Part shown: positions 17,826 to 27,617 of the stretch, piece by piece
Numbering within the stretch: the first letter of the stretch is position 1
How the letters are laid out: every line of letters starts with the position of its first letter
NCBI GenBank assembly: GCA_013289115.1
Contig: JABDAQ010000006.1
Span: 1-43,332, forward strand
Origin: Gammaproteobacteria bacterium
GTDB taxonomy: Bacteria; Pseudomonadota; Gammaproteobacteria; Diplorickettsiales; Diplorickettsiaceae
Length of the DNA: 43,332 nt
Direction: 5' to 3'
Made by a program: the position numbers and the translations under genes
The notes under the pieces: generated by a model
What the model was told of the DNA's origin: nothing
What the model saw: only the letters and a program-made list of their open reading frames with translations
Database searches by the model: none

Positions 17826-20181
17826 GCAATTGAACCTGAAAATGCTGGCGCAAATCAACTAATACTTGTTCAAAATACGCATCAACCTCCGTATCCAGTA
17901 AGGTGCGCGTCGGATGCTGCCAGATCAATCCTAAGGCGAGACTACGCCGTGTCGTATCAGAGGCAGATGTATAAACATCGAATAAACAAACATCGTGTAA
18001 ATATAAACCGGCGCTCGCTTTAACGCATTCCAAAACAGCTTGCACAGAAATCTTTGCTGCGATCCAGAATGAAAGATCGCGTCGCATGCTAGGAAATTTA
18101 GAATAAGGAAGAAATGTTGGAACCGTTGAAGATACAATCGGGTCTAATGCAATCTCAAATAAATAAATTGGTCCCTGTAATTCAAATTCATCTAATAATT
18201 TAGGATGCAAGGCACCACAATAACCCAGCACGCGATCCTGTATTTGAATGGCAGCTGTTTGGCCCGGATGTAGCGCCGGATGCAGCGCGGAAATAAATAC
18301 AGCCTGTACATTCATAAATTGCAATAGTATTTCCAGATCGGCTTTGAGAGTAAAAAAATCGTTCGCCTGTGTTTTTTCAGCCCACTGTTCTGGATAACGA
18401 TCCCCACTAATAACACCTGCTAACATCGATTGTTGTTGCACACCGTGATCATTGGCTATAAAACGTAAACCCGTTTCGAATAAGCGTACACGTACGTGTT
18501 GCCGCTTATGATTGTAAGCAACGGAGGCGAGTAAACCAGGCCACAAACTGGTACGCAATACTGATAACTCGCTGGAGATAGGATTAGTTACCGTGATAGG
18601 ATCGCACTGCGGATCGATGCATTGCTGTGCGCGTGGCGAGACAAAACTATAAGTGATCGCTTCATAATAACCACGATCTACTAAAACCTGGCGTAATCGT
18701 TGCAATAAAGATCGCGTATTACTTATTTTTGCTGCAGGTCGCTTTGCTCTGCGCATAGGAATCGCTTGATAACCATACAAACGTGCTAATTCTTCAATAA
18801 GATCCACTTCTAAATTCAAATCAAAACGCCAGCTTGGTACGCTCACCCAATAATCTTGAGCTTCTTTCTCTACTTGCATCCCTAAGTTACTTAATAAGGT
18901 AATAATATCAGTATCTGTAAAATGCAGACCTAACACAGCTTCGATTTGAGCGCTGCGTAAAAAAATACGTGGTTTTATTGGCAAATGATTTGGGTAATTT
19001 GCACAGACGATAGAACTCGGTGTACCCCCTGCAATCTCTAGAATCAATTGTGTTGCACGTTCCAAGGCATAATGATTTAAAGTCGGATCCACTCCCCGTT
19101 CATAACGATACGCTGCTTCACTGTCTAATCCGTATTGACGCGCGCGTCCACGCAAACACATCGGATTGAAAAATGCGCTTTCTAAAAAAATAGTATCGGT
19201 ATCAGCGCGTACAGCCGAATCAAAACCGCCCATCACCCCTGCAATGGCATGCGGACGCTGTGCATCCGCTATAACAAGTGTTTCTGGATCCAAGCTGACT
19301 GTTTTACCATTCAGTAAGGTGATCAACTCACCTGATTTAGCAGAGCGCACCTGAATCCCTGAAACTAATTGATTGAGATCAAATGCGTGTAAGGGTTGAC
19401 CGAGTTCGAGCAATACATAATTTGTTACATCGACAACAGGATGAATGCTACGCACATGACTACGACGCAAGCGTTCAGATAACCACAAGGGTGTTTGAGC
19501 CAAAGGATTGATACCGTGGATACTGCGTCCGCGATAAACCGGGCAGGCTTTGGGATCCTGAATCGTAATGGGCACAATTGTTTCATCTACACTGGAAATG
19601 ATCGGCCACTCAGGTAGCTCAACAGCATTGTGATGAACCGCTGCAATTTCACGCGCCAAACCCAGAATACTCAAACAATCTCCACGATTGGGTGTGAGAT
19701 GTATATCAAAGCTATGATCATCGAGTTGAAAATAATCGCGCAGATCACGTCCTAAAGAAACATCATCCAGTAATTCTAAAATGCCAGCGTGATCATCAGA
19801 CAAACCTAATTCATAGGCAGAGCACAACATACCCTGCGAAACTACGCCACGGAAAGAAGTTTCTGTGATCGTTTTATCAGCTGATAAAACAGCACCCGGT
19901 TTAGCCACCGCTACGCACAAACCAGAACGCAAGTTAGGAGCGCCACAAACAATTGTTAGCGTATCTGCTTGTCCAATCGTCACGGTACATACGCGTAAAC
20001 GCGCTGCATTAGGATGAGGCGTTACAGTTAACACACGTCCTGCAACAACGTGAGTAAACTGCTCAGATACTTTTGTCACTGAATTGACTTCTAAACCGAG
20101 CAAAGTGAATTGCTCAGCCAATTGTTGTGTTGTTATTGCTGGATCAAACCAGCTACGCAACCAAGATTCACTGAATTTCAT
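17815..20181 (-). CDS. pheT: Phenylalanine-tRNA ligase beta subunit
   Basis: PheT pairs with PheS in an alpha2-beta2 enzyme that charges tRNA-Phe. The 788 residues from MKFSESWL contain the N-terminal tRNA-binding OB fold (about 39-150, VVAGRVLTV...[10 protein letters not shown]), the B3/B4 editing region, B5, the catalytic-like core and the C-terminal ferredoxin-like anticodon-binding domain (about 695-788). The frame is open 12 codons further, but MKFSE is the family start. Starting there gives a 14-base overlap with the end of pheS, the usual translational coupling of the pair. rnhB overlaps its 3' end. Confidence 0.97.
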   Translation of the reverse strand: MKFSESWLRSWFDPAITTQQLAEQFTLLGLEVNSVTKVSEQFTHVVAGRVLTVTPHPNAARLRVCTVTIGQADTLTIVCGAPNLRSGLCVAVAKPGAVLSADKTITETSFRGVVSQGMLCSAYELGLSDDHAGILELLDDVSLGRDLRDYFQLDDHSFDIHLTPNRGDCLSILGLAREIAAVHHNAVELPEWPIISSVDETIVPITIQDPKACPVYRGRSIHGINPLAQTPLWLSERLRRSHVRSIHPVVDVTNYVLLELGQPLHAFDLNQLVSGIQVRSAKSGELITLLNGKTVSLDPETLVIADAQRPHAIAGVMGGFDSAVRADTDTIFLESAFFNPMCLRGRARQYGLDSEAAYRYERGVDPTLNHYALERATQLILEIAGGTPSSIVCANYPNHLPIKPRIFLRSAQIEAVLGLHFTDTDIITLLSNLGMQVEKEAQDYWVSVPSWRFDLNLEVDLIEELARLYGYQAIPMRRAKRPAAKISNTRSLLQRLRQVLVDRGYYEAITYSFVSPRAQQCIDPQCDPITVTNPISSELSVLRTSLWPGLLASVAYNHKRQHVRVRLFETGLRFIANDHGVQQQSMLAGVISGDRYPEQWAEKTQANDFFTLKADLEILLQFMNVQAVFISALHPALHPGQTAAIQIQDRVLGYCGALHPKLLDEFELQGPIYLFEIALDPIVSSTVPTFLPYSKFPSMRRDLSFWIAAKISVQAVLECVKASAGLYLHDVCLFDVYTSASDTTRRSLALGLIWQHPTRTLLDTEVDAYFEQVLVDLRQHFQVQLRDR

Positions 20182-21190
20182 GCTTGAATTGTTCCAAAAA
20201 ACGAAGATCATGTTCAAACATCAAACGCAAATCAGGTATGCCATAACGAATTAACGCGAGACGTTCGACACCCATACCAAATGCATAACCCCTATAGCGT
20301 TCCGGATCGATGCCTGCTTCGCACAATACATTCGGATGTACCATGCCGCAACCGAGCAATTCCAACCAACCCGTGTGTGCACAGACGCGACACCCTTGGC
20401 CAGAACACAAGACACAGCTTGCGTCAACCTCAGCGGAAGGTTCAGTAAACGGAAAATAAGCAGGACGAAAACGAATGTTTAAATCAGATCGTTCAAAGAA
20501 TTGTTTTAAAAAATGAGTAAGCAATCCCTTGAGTTGCGCGAAGTTAGCCTGTGTATCGATACACAATCCCTCGACTTGATGAAACATCGGTGTATGCGTT
20601 ACATCCGCATCGCAACGATACACACGGCCAGAGGCGATGATATTTAAAGGCAAATCATGCTCTCGCATCGCGCGTATTTGTACAGGAGACGTATGTGTTC
20701 GCAGTAATAATCCATTATTGAGATAAAAGGTATCATGCAAAGCGCGCGCTGGATGATTCTCTGGAATATTGAGTGCTGTAAAATTATGATAATCGTCTTC
20801 TATCTCAGGGCCGGTAACCGGCGTAAATCCTTCACAGATCAACAAGCGTTCAATTCGCTGCAATACAATTGTGATTGGATGCAAACCACCTAGACTTTGA
20901 CCGCAACCGGGCAAACTAACATCAATCGCATCCGCTAATAATTTTTGTTCTAATACCTGCGCTTGTACACGATCGAAGGCGCTTTCTAATAATTCTGTAA
21001 TAACTTGTTTCGCATGATGCACTGCCTGACGTTGATCAGTTGATAAAGTTTTCATCTGCTTTAAATAGGCAGTCAGCCGACCTTTCGGACCTAATACATG
21101 ACTACGCAGCTGCATCAATGCTGTTAAATCATGAACAAGAGAAACCTCTAAGCGTGTTGTTTGAATAAGCGTTTCTAATTCAGCTTGCAT
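20168..21190 (-). CDS. pheS: Phenylalanine-tRNA ligase alpha subunit
   Basis: This is the catalytic subunit of PheRS, a class II synthetase. The 340 residues comprise an N-terminal coiled coil (about 1-90) and the catalytic core, with motif 2 in the RVYRCDADVTHTPMFHQVEG segment and motif 3 in GYAFGMGVERLALIRYGI. Before the conserved WLELLGCGMVHPNVL there is a cysteine cluster (CVLC, CRVC) that could hold a metal; I recall such clusters in PheS from other bacteria, so it is not necessarily odd here. The gene is seven bases after the UPF0434 gene and overlaps pheT. No strong ribosome binding site is visible. No pheM-type leader or attenuator is seen upstream, consistent with its position inside an operon. 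Confidence 0.97.
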   Translation of the reverse strand: MQAELETLIQTTRLEVSLVHDLTALMQLRSHVLGPKGRLTAYLKQMKTLSTDQRQAVHHAKQVITELLESAFDRVQAQVLEQKLLADAIDVSLPGCGQSLGGLHPITIVLQRIERLLICEGFTPVTGPEIEDDYHNFTALNIPENHPARALHDTFYLNNGLLLRTHTSPVQIRAMREHDLPLNIIASGRVYRCDADVTHTPMFHQVEGLCIDTQANFAQLKGLLTHFLKQFFERSDLNIRFRPAYFPFTEPSAEVDASCVLCSGQGCRVCAHTGWLELLGCGMVHPNVLCEAGIDPERYRGYAFGMGVERLALIRYGIPDLRLMFEHDLRFLEQFKHEIQ

Positions 21191-21197
21191 AATTATT

Positions 21198-21386
21198 TCA
21201 AGTGAGTCGATCGTATTCTTCTAATGAAATTGTACGTGCTCTTTGCTCTAACATTACAGGAATACCCTCTTCAATAGGATAAGCTAAGCGATCAAAACGG
21301 CATACAAGTTCTTGTCGTGGCTTATCATACACTAAACTTGCTTTGCATAAAGGACAAACCAAAATGCTGAGTAGATATTTATCCAT
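21198..21386 (-). CDS. Trm112/UPF0434 family small protein
   Basis: At 62 residues from [15 protein letters not shown], it matches the UPF0434 (YcaR-like) group of Trm112-fold proteins. CPLCK and a later Cys (VCRFD) replace the full four-Cys zinc site, and [11 protein letters not shown] is the family's central strand-turn. Trm112 proteins activate methyltransferases in eukaryotes and archaea; the bacterial role is not clear. The frame is open further upstream inside tsaB, but the family start at 21386 gives an 8-base overlap with the tsaB stop, so it is probably translated by coupling to tsaB. Confidence 0.88.
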   Translation of the reverse strand: MDKYLLSILVCPLCKASLVYDKPRQELVCRFDRLAYPIEEGIPVMLEQRARTISLEEYDRLT

Positions 21387-22089
21387 GAGTACATTTTCCA
21401 GATTTCTTCGCAATCTCATCACGAACATATACAGGCAAAGCGTTCTGAGCAGATACAAAATTTCCTTGATCATACTGCCGCTGGGCCAATACTACACTAG
21501 CACTCGCTTTTGGATAACAATCAGGAATCCATCTACATACACGATCAGTTAATGCGAATGATAAAGCATCATGGTAACGATCCCAACCACTCCCTGCGCC
21601 TACCCAGATGCACGTTTGATCGGATTGGCTCAAAACAATAGTCTCAGGCGCGATCACAGATTCTTCAGCCTGTGCCTGCATATGCTGTTGAGAATCCAAA
21701 ATAAAATTACTCCAATAAATTTGCTGCATACGTGCATCCAAAGCAGCTAACACATGCGTAACACCGTGGGCATGATAAACAGCTTGGGCTAAATTTTGCA
21801 AACTAGAAATAAGAATAACAGGAAGATCAAAGGCTAAAGCAATGGCTTGTATCACACTGCTGGCTAAGCGCACACCGGTGAAACTACCTGGACCTCGATT
21901 TAAAACCAAGGCATCTAAATTAGCCAAAGTTACGCCTGATTCTGCTAGCAAAGCGTGTGCCATCGGTAAAATTAATTCGCTGTGTTTTTGGAGAACAAAT
22001 TGATAACGCTCGAAGATACAATCTCGATAGGATAAAGCAACCGAGCAGGCTTCAGTTGCTGTCTCAAAGATCAACAAGGTTGCGCTAAT
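21379..22089 (-). CDS. tsaB: tRNA threonylcarbamoyladenosine biosynthesis protein TsaB
   Basis: TsaB is the scaffold partner of TsaD in making the t6A modification at position 37 of ANN-decoding tRNAs. The protein has the family opening ([15 protein letters not shown]) and the conserved [16 protein letters not shown] glycine-rich block. The start is awkward: family alignment needs initiation just before [11 protein letters not shown], and no ATG is available there. An ATT at 22087-22089 lies four bases after the fdx stop, behind GAGGAATAAGAG; a TTG at 22075-22077 is the alternative. The upstream ATG codons lie inside fdx and would add nearly 40 non-family residues. I give the ATT version (236 residues). 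Confidence 0.9.
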   Translation of the reverse strand: MSATLLIFETATEACSVALSYRDCIFERYQFVLQKHSELILPMAHALLAESGVTLANLDALVLNRGPGSFTGVRLASSVIQAIALAFDLPVILISSLQNLAQAVYHAHGVTHVLAALDARMQQIYWSNFILDSQQHMQAQAEESVIAPETIVLSQSDQTCIWVGAGSGWDRYHDALSFALTDRVCRWIPDCYPKASASVVLAQRQYDQGNFVSAQNALPVYVRDEIAKKSGKCTHG

Positions 22090-22093
22090 ACTC

Positions 22094-22426
22094 TTATTCC
22101 TCTTGTAAATAATGTAATTTATCCAGGCAATCTTTCCATTCATCTGCATCCTGAGGGGGATCTTTATGTTTCGTAATATTAGATTGCGACCATTTTTGAG
22201 CAAGACGTGTATTAAGCGTCAACGCGTAGTGATATTTTTCAGGCAGAGCGTCTTCTGCACAAATCGCGTTCACTGGACATTCAGGTTCACATAAACCGCA
22301 ATCGATACATTCCTCTGGATTGATAACCAACATGTTGGGTCCTTCATAAAAACAATCCACGGGACACACTTCAACACAATCCGTGTATTTGCAACGAATA
22401 CATCGTTCAGTGACTACAAACGCCAT
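22094..22426 (-). CDS. fdxA: Seven-iron ferredoxin (3Fe-4S/4Fe-4S, FdxA type)
   Basis: A 110-residue soluble electron carrier. All nine cysteines of the Azotobacter FdI pattern are present one position later: Cys9, 12, 17, 21, 25, 40, 43, 46 and 50. By analogy Cys9/17/50 bind a 3Fe-4S cluster and Cys21/40/43/46 a 4Fe-4S cluster. The C-terminal 55 residues are the usual charged extension of this family. It is the first gene of a minus-strand run that continues with tsaB, UPF0434, pheS, pheT and rnhB with gaps of no more than seven bases. Its redox partner is not in the window. Confidence 0.93.
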   Translation of the reverse strand: MAFVVTERCIRCKYTDCVEVCPVDCFYEGPNMLVINPEECIDCGLCEPECPVNAICAEDALPEKYHYALTLNTRLAQKWSQSNITKHKDPPQDADEWKDCLDKLHYLQEE

Positions 22427-22450
22427 AACTGCACTTTAAAAAACTTTTTC

Positions 22451-22537
22451 TGGTGCCCGGAGCCGGACTTGAACCGGCACAGTGTTACCACCGAGGGATT
22501 TTAAGTCCCTTGCGTCTACCTATTTCGCCACCCGGGC
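22451..22537 (-). tRNA. tRNA-Leu (anticodon TAA)
   Basis: A class II tRNA with a long variable arm: acceptor GCCCGGG/CCGGGC, anticodon loop CTTAAAA with TAA, and T loop TTCAAGT. The 3' CCA is encoded (22451-22453). It is the last of the Gly-Cys-Leu cluster, corresponding to leuZ in E. coli. Confidence 0.96.
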
Positions 22538-22573
22538 ATTGATACAAAAAAATAAAATAACCTTGAGGAAACG

Positions 22574-22647
22574 TGGAGGCTAGGGCCGGAATTGAACCGA
22601 CGTACACGGCTTTGCAGGCCGCTGCATAACCACTCTGCCACCCAGCC
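22574..22647 (-). tRNA. tRNA-Cys (anticodon GCA)
   Basis: The cloverleaf has acceptor GGCTGGG/CCTAGCC (one G-T pair), anticodon loop CTGCAAA with GCA, discriminator T and an encoded CCA (22574-22576). U73 and the GCA anticodon are the known identity elements for Cys. It corresponds to cysT of the glyW-cysT-leuZ cluster. Confidence 0.96.
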
Positions 22648-22679
22648 AAAACTGCATTATCTTTTTTAAAATACTAGGG

Positions 22680-22752
22680 AGCGGGAAACGAGGCTCGAAC
22701 TCGCGACCTCAACCTTGGCAAGGTTGCGCTCTACCAACTGAGCTATTCCCGC
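22680..22752 (-). tRNA. tRNA-Gly (anticodon GCC)
   Basis: Acceptor GCGGGAA/TTCCCGC, anticodon stem CAACC/GGTTG with loop TTGCCAA (GCC), and T loop TTCGAGC. The base after the acceptor is T and is followed by CCC, so the CCA is not correctly encoded. It begins 41 bases after the pgsA stop, as glyW does in E. coli. Confidence 0.96.
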
Positions 22753-22793
22753 CTCACAAAGTGCGGCTATTGTCTACGCGTCAATAAATTCTG

Positions 22794-23345
22794 TCAAGAT
22801 AACAAGTCACGCCAAGCAGCTTTTAAATAGAGACACATACTCCATAAGGTTAAGCCGGCTGCTGAACATAAACAAACATAACCAATACTGCCTAATAAAG
22901 CAGGACCGCCATCGGGTTGATAAAGCAATAATAAAATGACCGCAGACATTTGCAGTGTGGTTTTTATTTTTCCAAGAAATGAAACAGCAACGCTTGCACG
23001 CTTACCCACTTCAGCCATCCATTCACGCAAAGCAGACACCGTAATCTCGCGACCCACAATCACGATGGCAGGAATACTTAAATAAGGCAATTGATGCTCA
23101 CCGACCAATAAAATCAAAGCCGTAGCAACAGTAAGTTTATCTGCGACAGGATCTAAAAAAGTACCCAACTTTGAAACTTGGCCCCAGCTGCGCGCTAGAT
23201 AACCATCTAACCAATCCGTCATGGCAGCAAAACAAAAGATCAGGGTTGCAATGACACGACTGGTATGAAAAGGCAAATAAAATAATAAAACAAAAATCGG
23301 AACTAATAAAATACGCAACCAGGTAAGCAGGTTTGGGATACCCAT
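22794..23345 (-). CDS. pgsA: CDP-diacylglycerol-glycerol-3-phosphate 3-phosphatidyltransferase
   Basis: PgsA makes phosphatidylglycerophosphate from CDP-diacylglycerol, the committed step to phosphatidylglycerol and cardiolipin, in the inner membrane. The CDP-alcohol phosphotransferase signature DG-x2-AR-x8-G-x3-D-x3-D is present (DGYLAR...GTFLDPVAD, about residues 44-66). Four or five hydrophobic segments span the 183-187 residues. I prefer the start MGIPNLLTWLRI, which fits the family; an ATG four codons earlier is equally possible, and neither has a clear ribosome binding site. tRNA-Gly, Cys and Leu follow on the same strand. In E. coli uvrC directly precedes pgsA; here a 2.3-kb orphan separates them. 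Confidence 0.95.
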   Translation of the reverse strand: MGIPNLLTWLRILLVPIFVLLFYLPFHTSRVIATLIFCFAAMTDWLDGYLARSWGQVSKLGTFLDPVADKLTVATALILLVGEHQLPYLSIPAIVIVGREITVSALREWMAEVGKRASVAVSFLGKIKTTLQMSAVILLLLYQPDGGPALLGSIGYVCLCSAAGLTLWSMCLYLKAAWRDLLS

Positions 23346-23431
23346 AAATACAACCATTGCAATGTATAACAGGCTTTATTATAAACATTGTCTTTCTAAA
23401 GTTTCATCTTACGTTTAGAAATGATTTAATT

Positions 23432-25708
23432 TTAAACAGTATGTTTATTTTCGATCACTTCGCTATCGGCGTTATTCTCTCGTAATTTATTACTGTCGTC
23501 CTTCCAAAAACAGATTAAACCTTTTAAATCTTCCCTCAAATCTTTAGATTTTTCTCGTTCGTATAAGTTTTTCTGAACCATAGTTGCATTTCGTATAGAC
23601 TCTGCAGAAATTTTCGGGTACACATTAAGCAATGCTCGAATTTCTTGCGCTTTACTTAAATCCATACCGTGTAAGCTGCAATGTAAATGAAGCGCAAGCT
23701 TCAGATCATCTTCTTTTTTTGACAACTCATATAATTTTATAGCTGTTTCCGCGGCAAGACTTCGCAGTTGCACTATCGCTCCCATTGGAACCTGGCTATT
23801 AATTTTTTTTAAGTAAAATAAAGTCGATGATTCGTGTGGGTTTATATTTGCTAATAATTCTCCAAAATATTGCTCAAATTGATATATACCTAGAATACTC
23901 TGATAAACATTCATCGTGAGAATTCTATAGAATTTTTCCTTAATAATCGTGTTTCCACCAAACTGCTCTATTATAAAATCAAAGCAATCAACACAATGGA
24001 AAAATAAAAAAAGATCCTGAAACGATTTAAGGGGATATCCTTCAAAAAATCGAGCAATATTATCAGCCTCATCGCTGACACGGTTTATCGAGTTTCCATT
24101 TTTTAACGCCATATCCATTAAAAATTCACTGTAAGCATCTATGATGAATATCAAACTTTTATTCTCAAGTGACATCACTCTCGTATAGTGATTCAAGTTT
24201 ATTCGATAAAGTATGACTTCCTTCTCGGCTTCTTCTGTTTGTCTCTGTATATCTTCGATCCTATTGGGTAAGCTTTGCTTCCATTTTTCTAAACAAAAAA
24301 GCAATGCTTGTTTTCTTTCAAGTCGTGCAAAGAATTTAGTAATACACTCCTTAATAAAGGGTAATGCTTTGAAAAAATTATTATTTTTAATAGAAATACG
24401 ATAAGGAGGATTAGCGCCCTTTGATTCTTCTGTTTTTTGCGCTTCAAAAATATCGCAAAATAACCGCGCTTGCTTTTCTTTAAACGTTACAAAGCGATCA
24501 TAGACATTCCAGTCACTTTGCTGTTGATGTATTTCAAAAAATCCTTTAAAAATTACCTCGCGAAGACAGCTCTGAAAACTTTGGTAATTCTTTTTTTCCA
24601 CTGTGTTATGATTTCGATAATCACTCCAGGAAGCTATAAGACTTTGATCGAATTCTGTAGGCTTTGCATCCATTAACCGGTTGAATCTTTCAAAATCTCT
24701 TACGTTAATGAGTCGCATCAAATCAACTGGATTAAAATAATTTTCTTGTTGTTTTGCTTTTTCAGTCAGTAAATCTACCCATTTCTTTGCTTCATCAACG
24801 GATATAAAACCCAATAGTTTATTCCAATCAAGATGTTGCGTTTTTACAAAAACAGGTAGACTGCGTCCATCTTCGTCTTGAACAGTAATCGCAACAGTGC
24901 CATCTAATTTTTCTATCTTTCCGCTTAAAATGCGTCTCTGCATATGGTGCGCATACTGTTTATGATACGGTGCAAGGATAAGTGTTTTAAATGGCAGTTC
25001 TATTTCATTGACAACCAATTGTAATAAAGGATTGCTCGCGAACAAATTATTTAGCATGGCGCCAGCATGAGGATGTGTATTATAAGCAACACTATTCATC
25101 AAGATAGAACAAATTTCTGCCGCTCTTTCTATAGGTTCTTCACGTACATTTTCAGATCCAGTCAAAAAATAAAAACATTTATCGTCCCAAGTAAAGTAGA
25201 GAAAAGCATAGTGAGTAAATAGTGCTTTCATATCCATATCATGAAGAAATTTTTTAAATTCATTCCAATCCCATGTACACACTAAAGAATAAGTTCGTTG
25301 TTTATTATCGTATACTGGATCGAATGTAGAAGTTTTATCTTCGCTAATTTTTATAAAAGAATCATGTATTTTACCTAGATAATCTGTGCCTTCATCCAAT
25401 GATACGGTATAAGTAATAGCTATCTTTTCTTCAATCTTTTCTTCAATTTTACAGTGACAGGTTAATGTACGTGGCAGAGAAGCGTCTACGTACTGTAATA
25501 ATAAATGTCCTACAAAATTGGTGTTTTTACTTATACATTCGAATGTATCAATCTGAACTTGGCGAGATCGATCTAAAATCAGCCTTTCAAAAGATTCTCC
25601 TGTGATCGCAATCGAATATAAAAATTTTAGTTTTAATTCTAAGTTCGCATTTTTAATGGACTTGCGTATAAATGAGGCTATTTCTTGATGAAACAGTTTA
25701 TAAGGCAT
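23432..25708 (-). CDS. Large hypothetical protein inserted between uvrC and pgsA
   Basis: A 758-residue protein I do not recognise. It has no signal peptide or clear membrane segment. The N-terminal third (to about residue 260) looks mixed alpha/beta with many Cys, Trp and Phe; the rest is mostly helical, with a coiled-coil stretch near 490-515 (EDIQRQTEEAEKEVILYR). The last 40 residues are charged. Its coding sequence is AT-rich, unlike uvrC and pgsA on either side. It lies 20 bases after the end of uvrC on the same strand and interrupts a gene order that E. coli keeps intact. A secreted effector is possible from size, composition and charged tail, but nothing in the sequence proves it. Confidence 0.75.
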   Translation of the reverse strand: MPYKLFHQEIASFIRKSIKNANLELKLKFLYSIAITGESFERLILDRSRQVQIDTFECISKNTNFVGHLLLQYVDASLPRTLTCHCKIEEKIEEKIAITYTVSLDEGTDYLGKIHDSFIKISEDKTSTFDPVYDNKQRTYSLVCTWDWNEFKKFLHDMDMKALFTHYAFLYFTWDDKCFYFLTGSENVREEPIERAAEICSILMNSVAYNTHPHAGAMLNNLFASNPLLQLVVNEIELPFKTLILAPYHKQYAHHMQRRILSGKIEKLDGTVAITVQDEDGRSLPVFVKTQHLDWNKLLGFISVDEAKKWVDLLTEKAKQQENYFNPVDLMRLINVRDFERFNRLMDAKPTEFDQSLIASWSDYRNHNTVEKKNYQSFQSCLREVIFKGFFEIHQQQSDWNVYDRFVTFKEKQARLFCDIFEAQKTEESKGANPPYRISIKNNNFFKALPFIKECITKFFARLERKQALLFCLEKWKQSLPNRIEDIQRQTEEAEKEVILYRINLNHYTRVMSLENKSLIFIIDAYSEFLMDMALKNGNSINRVSDEADNIARFFEGYPLKSFQDLFLFFHCVDCFDFIIEQFGGNTIIKEKFYRILTMNVYQSILGIYQFEQYFGELLANINPHESSTLFYLKKINSQVPMGAIVQLRSLAAETAIKLYELSKKEDDLKLALHLHCSLHGMDLSKAQEIRALLNVYPKISAESIRNATMVQKNLYEREKSKDLREDLKGLICFWKDDSNKLRENNADSEVIENKHTV

Positions 25709-25728
25709 TTTTTATTCTCATAATAAAT

Positions 25729-27552
25729 TCAAAATGGTTCGTGTAGCGCTGCGTAAATCTTCTTCGCTAACACTTTATTAATTCCAGAGATTCTTTGCAA
25801 TTCTTCTACGCTTGCTTCTCGTAATTGTCGTAATCCTCCAAATTGTTTTAATAAAGCTTGACGGCGACGCGGACCAATCCCCGTAATTGTTTGCAAGGAT
25901 GAAGTGCTGCGAACTAAAGCGCGACGCTTTCTATGACCGGTAATCGCAAAACGATGCGCTTCATCACGAATATGTTGAATTAAATGTAACGCCTCCTTGT
26001 GATCTGTAAAGATAATGGGATCACGATGACCCGAAAGAAAGATTGTTTCAAGACCAGGCTTGCGCGTAGGGCCTTTAGCAATCGCCATAATTGTCACCGC
26101 TGAAATTTGCAAGGCGTCTAAAACTTCTTTTGCTTGCTTTAATTGCCCCAAACCGCCGTCAATAATTAATACATCGGGTAATATTTTTTCTTCTAGCGTG
26201 ATTCGAAGATAATGTCGCTGTAAGGCCTGGCGTAAGGCAGCATAATCATCACCTCCTGTGATTGATTTGATATTAAAGCGACGATACGCATGATTGTCAG
26301 GGCCTTGTTGTGTAAATACAACACAGGAAGCGGTCGTCGCTTCGCCTTGCGTATGACTCACATCAAAACATTCCAAACGTTGCAATTCATTGGGTAATTT
26401 TAAGATCGTCTGTAGATCAGCAAACCGCTGTTTCAGCTGATCGTGAGCTATTTGATGGCTCTGCAAATTCGATCGCGCATTTTCTAAAGCCATAGCCAAC
26501 CAACGCTGATACAAATTTTTAGGGTGTGTCGTTACGATAATCCTGTGTTTCGCGCGTTCTTTTAGTACTGTCTGCACAGTCTGTGCTATTGAATGTGAAC
26601 TTATGATTGTGCGTGGAATCGTCGATTCAGATTCTGACTGTATATAAAAATGTAAAATAAATGCAGCGATTACTTCTTCTTCTTTACTGCATAAAGGAAC
26701 TTCAGGAAAATAAGCGCGTCCTCCTAACAAACGACCTGCACGAATCGGCATAAAATAAATGCAATAATGATCACCAACACGCACGCAGGCTACAACGGCC
26801 ACCTCGCCTTTAGTTGCTCGAGCACTCTGCTGTTGGATTTGGCGTAAATATACAATCTGATCACGATATACAGTCGCCTGTTCATAGTTCAAATCGGCAG
26901 AAGCATTTTCCATCTGCTGTATTAGATCATGAATAACTGCTTGATCTTTTCCCTGCAAAAACAGCACAGCATGTTTTACATTAGCCTGATAATCTGCTGA
27001 AGAAATTAAGCCAACACAAGGTCCACTGCAACGTTTAATTTGATATTGCATACAAGGACGAACACGATTGCGAAAAAAAGAATCCGAACAAGAACGAATT
27101 TTAAATAATTTTTGAAGTTGATTTAAACTGCTGCGGATACTCGCCACACTGGGATAAGGACCAAAATAATCACGTTCTTTTGTTCTACGACCGCGATATA
27201 AATTTAAGCTAGGATAATTCGTAGATTTGCTTAACGCTAAATAAGGATAACTTTTATCATCACGTAGACGAATATTATAACGCGGGCGTAGTTGTTTAAT
27301 GAGATTGCATTCTAATAGCAAGGCTTGTTGTTCTGTTTCAGTAATCGTTGTTTCGATTCGTATTACCTGACGCAGCATCGCAGAAATACGTGAATCCTGT
27401 TGTCGCGTATAACTATAAATACGTTTTTTTAAATTACGTGCCTTCCCGATATACAAAACTTGTTCTTTATCGCCCATCATACGATAGACACCTGAACTAT
27501 CAGGCAATTTTTGTAAAAATGAAAAATCAAAGCAAGCTGGCAGTATAGACAA
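25729..27552 (-). CDS. uvrC: Excinuclease ABC subunit C
   Basis: UvrC makes the two incisions flanking a lesion once UvrA has loaded UvrB. The 607 residues contain the GIY-YIG nuclease (about 15-95; GVYRMMG and VLYIGKARNLKKRI), a cysteine motif near 145-180, the UVR domain that binds UvrB (about 200-235), the RNase H-like 5' nuclease (about 385-540; CFDVSHTQG and VLIIDGGLGQL) and C-terminal tandem helix-hairpin-helix motifs (ITGIGPRRRQALL, ISGINKVLAKKI). The start is TTG, supported by AAGG seven bases upstream; an overlapping ATG is in another frame. Length and motifs are normal, in contrast to the shortened UvrA in this window. Confidence 0.97.
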   Translation of the reverse strand: MSILPACFDFSFLQKLPDSSGVYRMMGDKEQVLYIGKARNLKKRIYSYTRQQDSRISAMLRQVIRIETTITETEQQALLLECNLIKQLRPRYNIRLRDDKSYPYLALSKSTNYPSLNLYRGRRTKERDYFGPYPSVASIRSSLNQLQKLFKIRSCSDSFFRNRVRPCMQYQIKRCSGPCVGLISSADYQANVKHAVLFLQGKDQAVIHDLIQQMENASADLNYEQATVYRDQIVYLRQIQQQSARATKGEVAVVACVRVGDHYCIYFMPIRAGRLLGGRAYFPEVPLCSKEEEVIAAFILHFYIQSESESTIPRTIISSHSIAQTVQTVLKERAKHRIIVTTHPKNLYQRWLAMALENARSNLQSHQIAHDQLKQRFADLQTILKLPNELQRLECFDVSHTQGEATTASCVVFTQQGPDNHAYRRFNIKSITGGDDYAALRQALQRHYLRITLEEKILPDVLIIDGGLGQLKQAKEVLDALQISAVTIMAIAKGPTRKPGLETIFLSGHRDPIIFTDHKEALHLIQHIRDEAHRFAITGHRKRRALVRSTSSLQTITGIGPRRRQALLKQFGGLRQLREASVEELQRISGINKVLAKKIYAALHEPF

Positions 27553-27617
27553 AGCATGACCTTAAATGTAAAGTTGAATAAAAATTACTCATTATAAAAT
27601 TACAATTGGATGAATCT

